From a virus, in the IMG/VR virus record IMGVR_UViG_3300005526_000035, positions 1 through 21,302 of that record: a DNA stretch of 21,302 nucleotides; one strand, written 5' to 3'. Every line of letters begins with the position of its first letter. Position 1 is the first letter of the stretch. Position numbers and translations under genes: made by a program. This document shows positions 4,873 to 11,748 of the stretch, one piece after another. The notes under the pieces were generated by a model that saw only the letters and a program-made list of their open reading frames with translations, searched no databases and was not told the origin of the DNA.

Positions 4873-6253
4873 CCGGGCGACGTTCGGGCCGGCCGTCGGT
4901 GCGCTCGCGAGGGCGATGGGCCGGCCGCTTATGCCGTGGCAGCAGCAGGTAGTCGACGTCGCGTTAGAGGTCGACGACGACGGCCGCTACGTGTATCAGC
5001 TCGTGCTCGTGACCGTGCCGCGCCAGTCGGGTAAGACAACGCTGTTCGGTACCGTGCTCGACCACAGGGCGATTGTCGTACCGCGTGCGCGCTGCTGGTT
5101 CACGATGCAGACCGCTAAGGATGCCGTGGACTGGCTTACGAACGAACACTGGCCGCTGCTCGCGCCGTTCGGCGACCTCGTACGGCTGCGCCGTATGGCC
5201 GGCAGCGAAAATATTCGCTGGGTACGCAGCGGCGGCCTGGTGCGGCCGTTTCCGCCGACGCCGGCCGGGCTGCATAGCAAGGTAAGCGACCTCGTCGTCG
5301 TCGATGAGGCCTGGGCGTTCGATTACGTGCGAGGTACGCAGCTCGATCAGGCGATAGTGCCGACGCAGGCGACACGGCCGGGCGCGCAGGTCTGGAAAGT
5401 GTCGACGGCCGGCGACGCGGCGGCGACCTGGTGGCTGGGTACGGTCGAGCAGGGCCGCGCGGCGGCGCTCGCCGACCGGCGCGAGGGCGTCGCCTATTTC
5501 GACTGGAGTGTCGGCGACGACGTCGACCCTTGCGACCCGGCGGCCTGGCCGACGTATCACCCGGCGTACGGTCGTACGGTCGGCGCTGAGGCGATGGGCG
5601 CGGCGCTCGCGATGCTCGGGCCTGACGAATTCGGCCGGGCGTACGGGAATCGCTGGACGTCGCAGGTAGCGCGTGTGATTCCGCTCGCCGCGTGGCGCGC
5701 GGCTGCTGCGCCTGAGCTGCCGGTACCGGAGGTCGGCGACGTCGCGCTCGGTTTCGACGTCGCCGTCGACCGGTCCGACGCGGCTGTCGTCGCCGCTTGG
5801 CGCCGCGAGCTCGGCGGCGCTGCGCCGGCGGCTGCGCTCGAGGTCGCCGATTGTCGGCCGGGCGTCGGCTGGGTGGCCGACCGTGTCGTCGAGCTAATCG
5901 AGCGATGGGCGCCGCGTGCCGTGTATTACGACGCGGCCGGGCCGGCGCTCGACGTCGCCGACCAGCTCGCCCGGCGCGGCGTCGACCTCGTCGGCCTAAA
6001 GGCGCGCGAGTACGCCGCCGCGTGTGCTGGGCTGCTCGACGCCGTCGTCGCCGACCCGCCGGCCGTGCAGATACGGCCGCACCCGACACTCGATCAGGCC
6101 GCTGCGGCTGCTGCTCGGCGTACGCTTGGCGACGCCTGGGCCTGGGGGCGCCGGCAGTCGAGCACGTCGATATCGACCCTGACGGCGGCGACCGTCGCGC
6201 TATGGGCCTACGATCACGCGCCGGCCGACCTGGGCGTATTCCGCGTCTGGTAG
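4784..6253 (+). CDS. terL: Terminase large subunit (packaging ATPase and nuclease)
   Basis: The 489-residue protein has the two expected domains. The ATPase has PLMPWQQQVVDVALEV (about 48-63), Walker A PRQSGKTT (79-86) and Walker B VVVDEA (171-176), with a WKVSTAG coupling segment near 204-210. The RNase H-like nuclease has GFDVAVDRSDA (Asp 325) and VYYDAAG (Asp 383), with a third acidic residue likely in LGDAWAWGRR near the C-terminus. It cuts concatemers and drives DNA into the prohead through the portal. The GTG at 4784 is the only start upstream of the conserved TFGPAVGALARAMG region, giving an 89-nt overlap with the small-subunit gene; the next candidate, ATG at 4919 (codon 46), would cut into the conserved N-terminus. 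Confidence 0.93.
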   Translation: MTLDPATLSTSCCESYRSPPPALATCRTPDRATFGPAVGALARAMGRPLMPWQQQVVDVALEVDDDGRYVYQLVLVTVPRQSGKTTLFGTVLDHRAIVVPRARCWFTMQTAKDAVDWLTNEHWPLLAPFGDLVRLRRMAGSENIRWVRSGGLVRPFPPTPAGLHSKVSDLVVVDEAWAFDYVRGTQLDQAIVPTQATRPGAQVWKVSTAGDAAATWWLGTVEQGRAAALADRREGVAYFDWSVGDDVDPCDPAAWPTYHPAYGRTVGAEAMGAALAMLGPDEFGRAYGNRWTSQVARVIPLAAWRAAAAPELPVPEVGDVALGFDVAVDRSDAAVVAAWRRELGGAAPAAALEVADCRPGVGWVADRVVELIERWAPRAVYYDAAGPALDVADQLARRGVDLVGLKAREYAAACAGLLDAVVADPPAVQIRPHPTLDQAAAAAARRTLGDAWAWGRRQSSTSISTLTAATVALWAYDHAPADLGVFRVW

Positions 6254-6278
6254 CAGGCCCGGCGTAGCCTCGTGCCTA

Positions 6279-7499
6279 ATGACGCTCGCGACGGCGCCGC
6301 CGGTACAGGTCGGCCGGCCTGCTGCTATTCGGACACCCGGCGGCCTGATACCGCCGCCGGGAGGCCTGAGCGCCGGCACGTTCGGCCTGCCCGGCCCGTA
6401 CGTAAACGACCCGGCGACCGCGCGGCGCATACCGGCCGTCGGTCGCGCGATCCAGCTATACGCCGGCCTCGTTCGGCAATGCCCTATCGACGCTGTGCGC
6501 GGCTACGACCGGCTGCCGTCGCAGCCCCGCTTATGTGCGGCACCGGACCCGACGCGCGGCGGTAGCTGGTTCGTCGGCGTAAACGTCGAGGATTATCTGC
6601 TGTCGGGTAACGCCGTGTCGCTCGTGACTGCGCGCGGCGCCGACGGCTGGCCGCTCGCCGTCGTATGGCTGCCGGCCGCGTCGGTTTACATCGTCTGGAA
6701 TTCGTACGACGACGAGAACGCAATCACGTATTCGTACCTGGGCCAGACGCTGCCGTTCGAGGACGTCATACACGTACGGCGCGGCGCCGACCGGGCGTAC
6801 CCGATACGAGGTATCGGCGTCGTCGAGGAATATCTGTCGACGCTCGACCGTGTCGCAATGGAGGAGGAGTACGAGCGCGGCGCGCTCGCCGGCGGCGCCG
6901 TACCTAGCGTGGCTGTGATTGCGCCGCAGTCGCAGATAACGCAAGAGGTCGCCGACGAGGCGAAAGCCGGCTGGCTCGCGAAATTTTCGGGGCCGCAGCG
7001 CGAGCCGGTAATCCTGCCTAGCGGTACGCAGGTAATACCGCTCGCCTGGTCGCCGACCGATACGCAGCTCGTCGAGGCGCGCCGGCTGTCGCTGCTCGAC
7101 GTCGCGAATATGTTCAATTTGGACGGCTACTGGTTGGGCGCGCCGGTCGCCGGTATGACGTACCGCAGCTCGGCGCCGCAGTACCAGCAGATACTCCGTA
7201 CGTCGCTCGAACCGGTACTCGCCGATTTCGAGGACGTCTGGAGCGCGGCCTGGTTACCGCGCGGAACGAACGTACGTTTTCGTCGGTCGCAACTACTGCG
7301 CGAGGACCTGGCGACGTCGGCGACCGCCGCGGCGGCGCTGTACGCGGCCGGTATCTGGTCGCAGGGCGAGGCGCGCGCCGCGACCGGCGTACCGCCGAAC
7401 CAGGCCGGCGGCGTCGGCGCGATGGCCGACGTACTCGCGCCGTCGCCGACCTCGACGCTGCCGGCCGCCGACGCCGAAAACCTGGGAGGTACGCCGTGA
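6279..7499 (+). CDS. Portal protein (HK97 type)
   Basis: The 406-residue protein shows hallmarks of HK97-family portals. Near the N-terminus is IPAVGRAIQLYAGLVRQCPI. Next come NVEDYLLSGNAVSLV and PAASVYIVWNS, DVIHVRRGADRAYPIRGIG, a VAMEEEYERGALAGGAVPS helix, and LSLLDVANMFNLDGYWLG in the wing/stem region. Twelve copies form the ring at one vertex through which DNA enters and to which the tail attaches. It follows the large terminase by 25 nt and its stop overlaps the protease start. No strong Shine-Dalgarno sequence precedes the ATG. The C-terminal 40 residues are Ala/Pro-rich and variable. Confidence 0.92.
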   Translation: MTLATAPPVQVGRPAAIRTPGGLIPPPGGLSAGTFGLPGPYVNDPATARRIPAVGRAIQLYAGLVRQCPIDAVRGYDRLPSQPRLCAAPDPTRGGSWFVGVNVEDYLLSGNAVSLVTARGADGWPLAVVWLPAASVYIVWNSYDDENAITYSYLGQTLPFEDVIHVRRGADRAYPIRGIGVVEEYLSTLDRVAMEEEYERGALAGGAVPSVAVIAPQSQITQEVADEAKAGWLAKFSGPQREPVILPSGTQVIPLAWSPTDTQLVEARRLSLLDVANMFNLDGYWLGAPVAGMTYRSSAPQYQQILRTSLEPVLADFEDVWSAAWLPRGTNVRFRRSQLLREDLATSATAAAALYAAGIWSQGEARAATGVPPNQAGGVGAMADVLAPSPTSTLPAADAENLGGTP

Positions 7500-8149
7500 C
7501 TGTGATTGCACCTGAGGCGCGCGCTGTCGTCGCCGACCTGCGCCTCGTCGACGCGCAGGCCGTCGGGGTCGGCAGCACGTACAAGTACCTGGAGGGCCGG
7601 GCCGTACCGTACGACGTGTACGCCGACGTCGGTTTTTTCATGGAGGAACACCGCGCCGGTTCGTTCGAGAAAAGCACGAAAGCTGGTACGGGCCGGGCGT
7701 TACCGCTGCTGCTGTTTCACGACAACCGGGCCTTTCCTATCGGTAAGGCTGAGAGCTGGTCGCATGACGACGGCGGCCTCGACGGCGTCTGGAAAGTGAA
7801 CGAGAGCACAGAGGCGCAACGCGCCGCGCAGGCCGCCGACGACGGCGAGCTGCGCGGCCTGAGTATCGGTTTCCAACCGATCGTTTCGGAATGGTCGTAC
7901 GTCGACGACTGGAATCCTGACCTGGGCGCCGACCATATCGACCGGGTAACGCGCGTCGAGAGCCGGCTGCTGGAGGTTTCGCTTACGCCTACGCCGGCGT
8001 TCGACGAGGCCGCCGTCGCTGCTGTTCGTACTGCGTTTACGATCGAGCAGCGGCACGCCGCGGCGCGCGCGGTCGGCCGTCGGCCGGCCCGGCCGGCGGT
8101 AGATACCTGGCGCGAGCTGGTCGACGGCCTACGATCCTCGCAGCACTAG
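7496..8149 (+). CDS. Prohead maturation protease (HK97/U35-like)
   Basis: The 217-residue product has LLLFHDNRAFPIGKA with His 75 and GLSIGFQPIV with Ser 123, the catalytic His and Ser of HK97-type prohead proteases. LLEVSLTPTPAFDEAAV is the typical end of the domain. It cleaves the N-terminal scaffolding segment of the capsid protein during head maturation. The Ser-His pair and the location between portal and capsid genes make the call strong. GTG start overlaps the portal stop; the C-terminal region from about 180 is Ala/Arg-rich. Confidence 0.92.
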   Translation: MTVIAPEARAVVADLRLVDAQAVGVGSTYKYLEGRAVPYDVYADVGFFMEEHRAGSFEKSTKAGTGRALPLLLFHDNRAFPIGKAESWSHDDGGLDGVWKVNESTEAQRAAQAADDGELRGLSIGFQPIVSEWSYVDDWNPDLGADHIDRVTRVESRLLEVSLTPTPAFDEAAVAAVRTAFTIEQRHAAARAVGRRPARPAVDTWRELVDGLRSSQH

Positions 8150-8157
8150 AACGCAGC

Positions 8158-8176
8158 CGGCCCGTCGTACGGGCCG
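8158..8176 (+). terminator. Perfect hairpin between protease and capsid genes
   Basis: CGGCCCGT (8158-8165) pairs with ACGGGCCG (8169-8176) around a CGT loop. It lies 9 nt after the protease stop in the 144-bp gap ahead of the capsid gene, the longest gap in the structural block. No T-run follows. It could be a weak terminator, an RNA-processing site, or a barrier that stabilises capsid mRNA. Confidence 0.45.
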
Positions 8177-8279
8177 CCTCTCGGTAGGTATGCGAGGCGT
8201 CGAGCCCGTACCGCCGGCGCAGGCGACCGTTACCGGCAGTCGAGCGAGCACCTAGCGGCGACCGACACGCTCGACGCTC

Positions 8280-8284
8280 GGAGG
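8280..8284 (+). promoter_or_regulatory. Strong ribosome binding site of the capsid gene
   Basis: GGAGG lies 9 nt ahead of the ATG at 8294. Most genes in this window rely on overlap coupling and have no such site, so this fits high expression of the capsid protein. It also fixes the start. Confidence 0.75.
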
Positions 8285-8293
8285 CGTAACGCT

Positions 8294-9616
8294 ATGACCA
8301 ACCCCGTACTCGAAAGCCTGCGCGCACAGCGCGCGGAACAGATTTCGACAATGGATGCGATTTTGGATCAGGTCGACGAACGGGATCTCGTCGACGCTGA
8401 GCGCGGACTGCTGGAGGCGAGCCGCGCACGTATCCAGCTCATCGATCAGCAGATTGAGCCTCTGGCCGCGTTCGAGGCGCTGCGCGCGACGCATGACGGC
8501 ACGGTCGCCGGCCTGCCCGCGCCGGCGCAGACCGCCGGCCGGCGCCTCGACGTCGCCGAACGGCCGCCGCTGTACCGCACGGCCGGCGAGTACGTCGTCG
8601 ACTACCTCGCGTCGCGCGGTATCGGCCGCGACGGCCGACCCGACGAGGCCGCCGCCGCGCGCGTGTATCAGGCGCGCGTCATCGCCGACCAGAAAACAAG
8701 CGATACGCCTGGCCTGCTGCCGACCCCGATTGTCGGCGGCGTCGTGAACCTCATCGACGCGAACCGGCCGCTGATTACGTCGCTGGGCGGCGCGAAACCG
8801 ATGGGCGGAATTCCTGGTACGTCGTTCGGCCGGCCCAAAATCGTGACGCACACGGCCGTCGGGAAACAGGCGACGCAGAAAACGCAGCTCGCCTCGCAGG
8901 CAATGTCGATTACGTCGGTCGCGTTCACGAAAGAAACGCACGGCGGCACGGTCGATATCAGCCGGCAAGATATCGACTGGACGAGCCCGTCGGCCTGGGA
9001 CATTCTGGTGCGCGACCTCGCCGACGTGTACGCCGTCGAAACCGAAACGACCGTGTCGGCCGCATTCCACGCCGCCGTCGCGAGTACGCCTGTCGTCGTC
9101 GCAACGAACGACCTGAAAGGCTGGACGCTCGCGCTCTACACGGCCGCGATGCACAGTTACCAGGCCGGCGGGAGAATGCCCGACCGTATCTGGTGCAGTC
9201 TCGACGTGTGGGCTGCGCTCGGTGCGCTCGTCGACGTCGCCCGGCCCGTTTTCCATGCGAACGAGGGCGCCTCGTCGCTGTCGGCGTTCTCTGGTGACGT
9301 GCTCGGCCTACCGCGCGTCGTCGTTCCTACGTTCGCGGCCGGTACCGCCGTCGTCGGCAATTCGGCGTTCTACGAGGTTTACGAGGAAATGATCGGCCTA
9401 CTGAGCGTTATCGAGCCGTCGATCCTCGGCGTACAGGTCGCCTACGGCGGCTACCTCGCCTACGGCGCGCTGCACGGCGCGGCGCTCGTACCGCTCACGG
9501 CGCCGGCCGGGATGCCGACCCTCGCCGAAATGAGCGAGGACGCGATGAGCGAGCGCGGCGGCGTCGTCGTCGACGTCGACGACAAGGCCGGCAACGGCGG
9601 CAAGGCCGGCAAGTAA
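8294..9616 (+). CDS. Major capsid protein (HK97 fold) with N-terminal scaffold
   Basis: The 440-residue protein starts with a helical, charged N-terminal segment (about 1-65, MTNPVLESLRAQRAEQI and repeated helices), the delta-domain-like scaffold that the protease removes. The mature part begins somewhere after about residue 75. It has PTPIVGGVVNLIDANRPLI, FGRPKIVTHTAVGKQ, a beta-rich SITSVAFTKETHGG, and ISRQDIDWTSPSAWDILVRDLADVYAVETE, the E-loop/spine-helix pattern of HK97-fold capsids. VWAALGALVD, FSGDVLGLPRVVVP and the final AYGGYLAYGALHGAALVPL also match the family. The last 25 residues are a flexible Asp/Gly/Lys tail. It forms the icosahedral shell. Confidence 0.93.
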   Translation: MTNPVLESLRAQRAEQISTMDAILDQVDERDLVDAERGLLEASRARIQLIDQQIEPLAAFEALRATHDGTVAGLPAPAQTAGRRLDVAERPPLYRTAGEYVVDYLASRGIGRDGRPDEAAAARVYQARVIADQKTSDTPGLLPTPIVGGVVNLIDANRPLITSLGGAKPMGGIPGTSFGRPKIVTHTAVGKQATQKTQLASQAMSITSVAFTKETHGGTVDISRQDIDWTSPSAWDILVRDLADVYAVETETTVSAAFHAAVASTPVVVATNDLKGWTLALYTAAMHSYQAGGRMPDRIWCSLDVWAALGALVDVARPVFHANEGASSLSAFSGDVLGLPRVVVPTFAAGTAVVGNSAFYEVYEEMIGLLSVIEPSILGVQVAYGGYLAYGALHGAALVPLTAPAGMPTLAEMSEDAMSERGGVVVDVDDKAGNGGKAGK

Positions 9617-9619
9617 CTA

Positions 9620-9946
9620 ATGGCGGCCTGGCCGAACCTTGCGGCTGTACGTACGTTCCTACGACTACAGCCCGACGCCGCGCAGGATGCGGTAATAGGT
9701 TCGGCGCTCGCCGCTGCCGTCGACTACGGCGTCGGCCGGTACAACGGACTGCACCCGGCCGACGCTACCGACGTACCCGACTCCGGATATCAGGCCTGCC
9801 TCATGCACGCGGCCCGGCTGTACCGCCGGCGCGACACGGTCGACGGCACAATTTCGTTCGGCGACGCCGGCGCGATCCGTGTCGGCCGTGTCGATCCTGA
9901 TATCGACGCAATGTACGCGCAGCACGCGCCGCTCGTATTCGGATGA
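9620..9946 (+). CDS. Head-tail connector (gp6-like adaptor)
   Basis: This 108-residue protein follows the capsid gene, the standard place of the adaptor that docks to the portal. It is mainly helical: VRTFLRLQPDAAQDAVIGSALAAAVDYGVGRY in two helices, then YQACLMHAARLYRRRD, and an extended C-terminus (GTISFGDAGAIRVGRVDPD). The helix pattern with a Tyr/Arg-rich third helix fits the gp6/adaptor family. ATG start; stop overlaps the next ATG. Confidence 0.75.
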   Translation: MAAWPNLAAVRTFLRLQPDAAQDAVIGSALAAAVDYGVGRYNGLHPADATDVPDSGYQACLMHAARLYRRRDTVDGTISFGDAGAIRVGRVDPDIDAMYAQHAPLVFG

Positions 9947-10326
9947 GCTGGGAACGGCAGCCGGTCGCGCAGGCGCTCGTCGCGCTGCTCGAACCTCTCG
10001 ACCCGACGGTCGCCGTATTCGAGGCGCCGCCGTCGACACTGAATCCGCCGGCGTACGTCGTCTGGTGGCCGACGAGCGTGACGTATAACGCGTTCGCGTT
10101 CGGCGTCGACCTCGTGCTGCTGCCGATCTTGTGCGCGGCCGGCGCCGCCGAATTCGACCGTGTCGACGCGCTGGTATCGGCAGCGAAAACGGCCGTCGAC
10201 GGCAGCCCGCAGCTCGACGACGCCGTCGCGAGCTGCATCGCCGATTCACAATCAGGATGGCGGCTACTGAGCGTCGGCGGCGCCGACGTGCTCGCCGCCG
10301 ACCTCGTACTCGAAATACGACGATAG
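9943..10326 (+). CDS. Head-tail joining protein (tail terminator or stopper type)
   Basis: The 127-residue protein mixes helices and strands: VAQALVALLEPLDPTVAVFE, PPAYVVWWPTSVTYN, FGVDLVLLPILCAAGAAEFDRVDALVSAAKTAVDG, and a final strand ADVLAADLVLEIRR. That order (N-terminal helix, strands, helix, strand) is like tail terminator proteins and some neck proteins of siphoviruses. It lies between the adaptor and tail tube genes. I cannot separate the terminator from the head-closure role by eye; no other obvious closure protein is present. Confidence 0.6.
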   Translation: MSWERQPVAQALVALLEPLDPTVAVFEAPPSTLNPPAYVVWWPTSVTYNAFAFGVDLVLLPILCAAGAAEFDRVDALVSAAKTAVDGSPQLDDAVASCIADSQSGWRLLSVGGADVLAADLVLEIRR

Positions 10327-10336
10327 GAGAACCGAA

Positions 10337-10840
10337 ATGGTGGACCGACCCGAAACGCAGACCGACGACGAACCGACGGCGCAGGTATCGGCCGCCGACC
10401 TGCCCGGCCCGGCGACGACGGCGCCGGTAATGATGGTCGACGCGTACGTCGAAATTGGCGGCGCGAACCTCTCATGCCTCGGGATCGAGGTATCGATCGA
10501 GCCGGAAAACAAGCCGATCGAGCTAACGACATTCTGCGGCGTGAAAGATTACCCAGGGCCGACAAAGTGGCACCTGAAAGCAAAGCTCGCGCAGGATTTC
10601 ACGGCCGGCAGCACAGACGCGACCTTGTACGCGGCGCTCCAGGCGTACGCGTCGGCGTCGACGCTGTGCGCGTTCCGCGTGCGGCCGTACAAGTCTCGCC
10701 CGGTAAGCGTGACCAATCCGTCGTTCGAGGGCAGCGTGATTCCGCAGCCGTACACGCTGTTCGGTGGCGCGGCCGGCAGCGCGAGCGAGGTCGATATCGA
10801 CTGGATTCTCAACGCGCCGCCGACCAAAGTAACTACGTAG
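10337..10840 (+). CDS. Major tail tube protein
   Basis: AGGAG at 10326-10330 precedes ATG at 10337. The 167-residue product has a flexible Asp/Pro-rich N-terminus (1-33), then beta strands: VMMVDAYVEIGGANLS, LGIEVSIEPENKPIELTTFCG, TKWHLKAKLAQDFT, a helix ATLYAALQAYASAST, strands ALCAFRVRPYK-like and a final SASEVDIDWIL. That is the layout of tail tube proteins that stack as hexameric rings. Position just ahead of the chaperones and tape measure, with a good ribosome site, supports it. Confidence 0.8.
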   Translation: MVDRPETQTDDEPTAQVSAADLPGPATTAPVMMVDAYVEIGGANLSCLGIEVSIEPENKPIELTTFCGVKDYPGPTKWHLKAKLAQDFTAGSTDATLYAALQAYASASTLCAFRVRPYKSRPVSVTNPSFEGSVIPQPYTLFGGAAGSASEVDIDWILNAPPTKVTT

Positions 10841-10850
10841 GCGCGACCTC

Positions 10851-11303
10851 GTGGCTGCGCCGGCCGTCGTCGGTATCGTCGGTATGGCCGCGCTACGGCG
10901 CGACCTGAAAACGCTGAGCACCGACGTAACCGGCCCGCTCTACAAAGAGATACGCGCCGCCGGTAAGGCTGCCGTCGAGCCCGTCGCCGCGCTGACACGC
11001 GACCGGCTACCGCACGCGACCGGCACGCTCGCCGGCACGGTACGCAGCTCGGGTACCAAAACCGGCGGCGCCGTACGCGTCGGCAGCGCGGCGCGACCGT
11101 ACGCCGGCTGGATCGAATTTGGTGGCTCGCGACCTGACGGCAGCAGCCGGCCGTACATCGCGACCGGCCGGTATCTATTTCCTGCGGCGCGCGACCTCGC
11201 CGGTAAGGCCGCCGGCGAATACTCGACCGCGCTAGAGCGAGTGTTCGCACGGTCTGGTATCTGGACGAACACCACTACGAACGGGAGCGCCGTACATGAC
11301 TAA
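10851..11303 (+). CDS. HK97 gp10-like tail completion/neck protein
   Basis: GTG start. The 150-residue protein shows VGMAALRRDLKTLS, AGKAAVEPVAALTRDRLPHATGTLAGTVRSS, then GAVRVGSAARPYAGWIEFGGSRPDGSS and a final helix around ATGRYLFPAARDLAGKAAGEY. The R-LPH-TG-LA-T-R, PYA-WIEFGG and AR pattern is typical of HK97 gp10-family proteins, which join head and tail. In most phages this gene lies before the tail tube gene; here it lies after. Its end overlaps the chaperone start by 8 nt. Confidence 0.75.
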   Translation: MAAPAVVGIVGMAALRRDLKTLSTDVTGPLYKEIRAAGKAAVEPVAALTRDRLPHATGTLAGTVRSSGTKTGGAVRVGSAARPYAGWIEFGGSRPDGSSRPYIATGRYLFPAARDLAGKAAGEYSTALERVFARSGIWTNTTTNGSAVHD

Positions 11304-11640
11304 CGACCAGCTCGACGAGGTCGGCGACGACGACGTCGTCATACAACCCGACCGGCCGTTACGCCTGAGCGCCGACGCGATACGCGCGCTGGTGAAAGCG
11401 ACCGGCCGCACAATTACCGACCTGCTCGGCGACGACGACGACGAGGCGAACCGGGTGCAGGTAATGGCGTTCGCTGAGCTGCACCGACGGTACGCGCGCC
11501 TCGGCCACCTACCCGACGCCGGCGAGCTGTGGCAGCGTGCGGCGCTCGTACCCGTCGATTTCATGGCGCCGACGACGGCCGACCCTTTAGGCGCCGAATC
11601 CTCGACAATCTCGCCGCATTCTGCCGACACTGGAGAATGA
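11296..11640 (+). CDS. Tail assembly chaperone, short form (gpG-like)
   Basis: The 114-residue product is the unshifted reading. It has an acidic N-terminus (DQLDEVGDDDVV), a helical middle (LSADAIRALVKATGRTITDLLGDDDDEANRVQVMAFAELHRRYARLG) and an extended end. Chaperones of this kind coat the tape measure during tail assembly and are absent from finished virions. The region after residue 98 (AESSTISPHSADTGE) is just the run-out past the slippery site. Position between tail tube/neck genes and tape measure is diagnostic. Confidence 0.85.
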   Translation: MTNDQLDEVGDDDVVIQPDRPLRLSADAIRALVKATGRTITDLLGDDDDEANRVQVMAFAELHRRYARLGHLPDAGELWQRAALVPVDFMAPTTADPLGAESSTISPHSADTGE

Positions 11641-11744
11641 CGCCTAGTGAGGTCGACGCGCTCGACGACGAAACGTACGCCGCGTTCGTTCGTTACATGG
11701 AGCGCGAGGCGCGCGAGATTGAGAAAGCGAACCGGGCGAGGTAG
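11296..11744 (+). CDS. Tail assembly chaperone, -1 frameshift fusion (gpG-T-like)
   Basis: A -1 slip at CCCTTTA (11583-11589) joins 98 codons of the short form to 51 codons of the overlapping frame, giving about 149 residues. The joined C-terminus reads RRRILDNLAAFCRHWRMTPS, then EVDALDDETYAAFVRYMEREAREIEKANRAR, a plausible two-helix domain that matches the T domains of actinophage chaperones. This segment has no good start or ribosome site of its own until the ATG at 11637, which would remove the first helix. Lambda gpG/gpGT works the same way: the fusion at low level links the tape measure to the tail tube protein. Confidence 0.88.
11583..11589 (+). promoter_or_regulatory. Slippery heptamer CCCTTTA for -1 frameshifting
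   Basis: In the zero frame this reads C CCT TTA, an exact X XXY YYZ heptamer. After the slip the tRNAs sit on CCC and TTT and reading resumes at 11589 with AGG. The new frame stays open to TAG at 11742-11744. Confidence 0.9.
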
Positions 11745-11748
11745 CTGA

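Noticed and set aside
5136-6089. Minus-strand 317-codon frame under the large terminase
   Set aside because: Extreme Arg/Pro/Ala composition, a shadow of the terminase codons.
8252-9256. Minus-strand 334-codon frame under the capsid gene
   Set aside because: Arg/His-rich antisense shadow typical of GC-rich DNA, with no ribosome site or domain; the capsid gene on + is certain.
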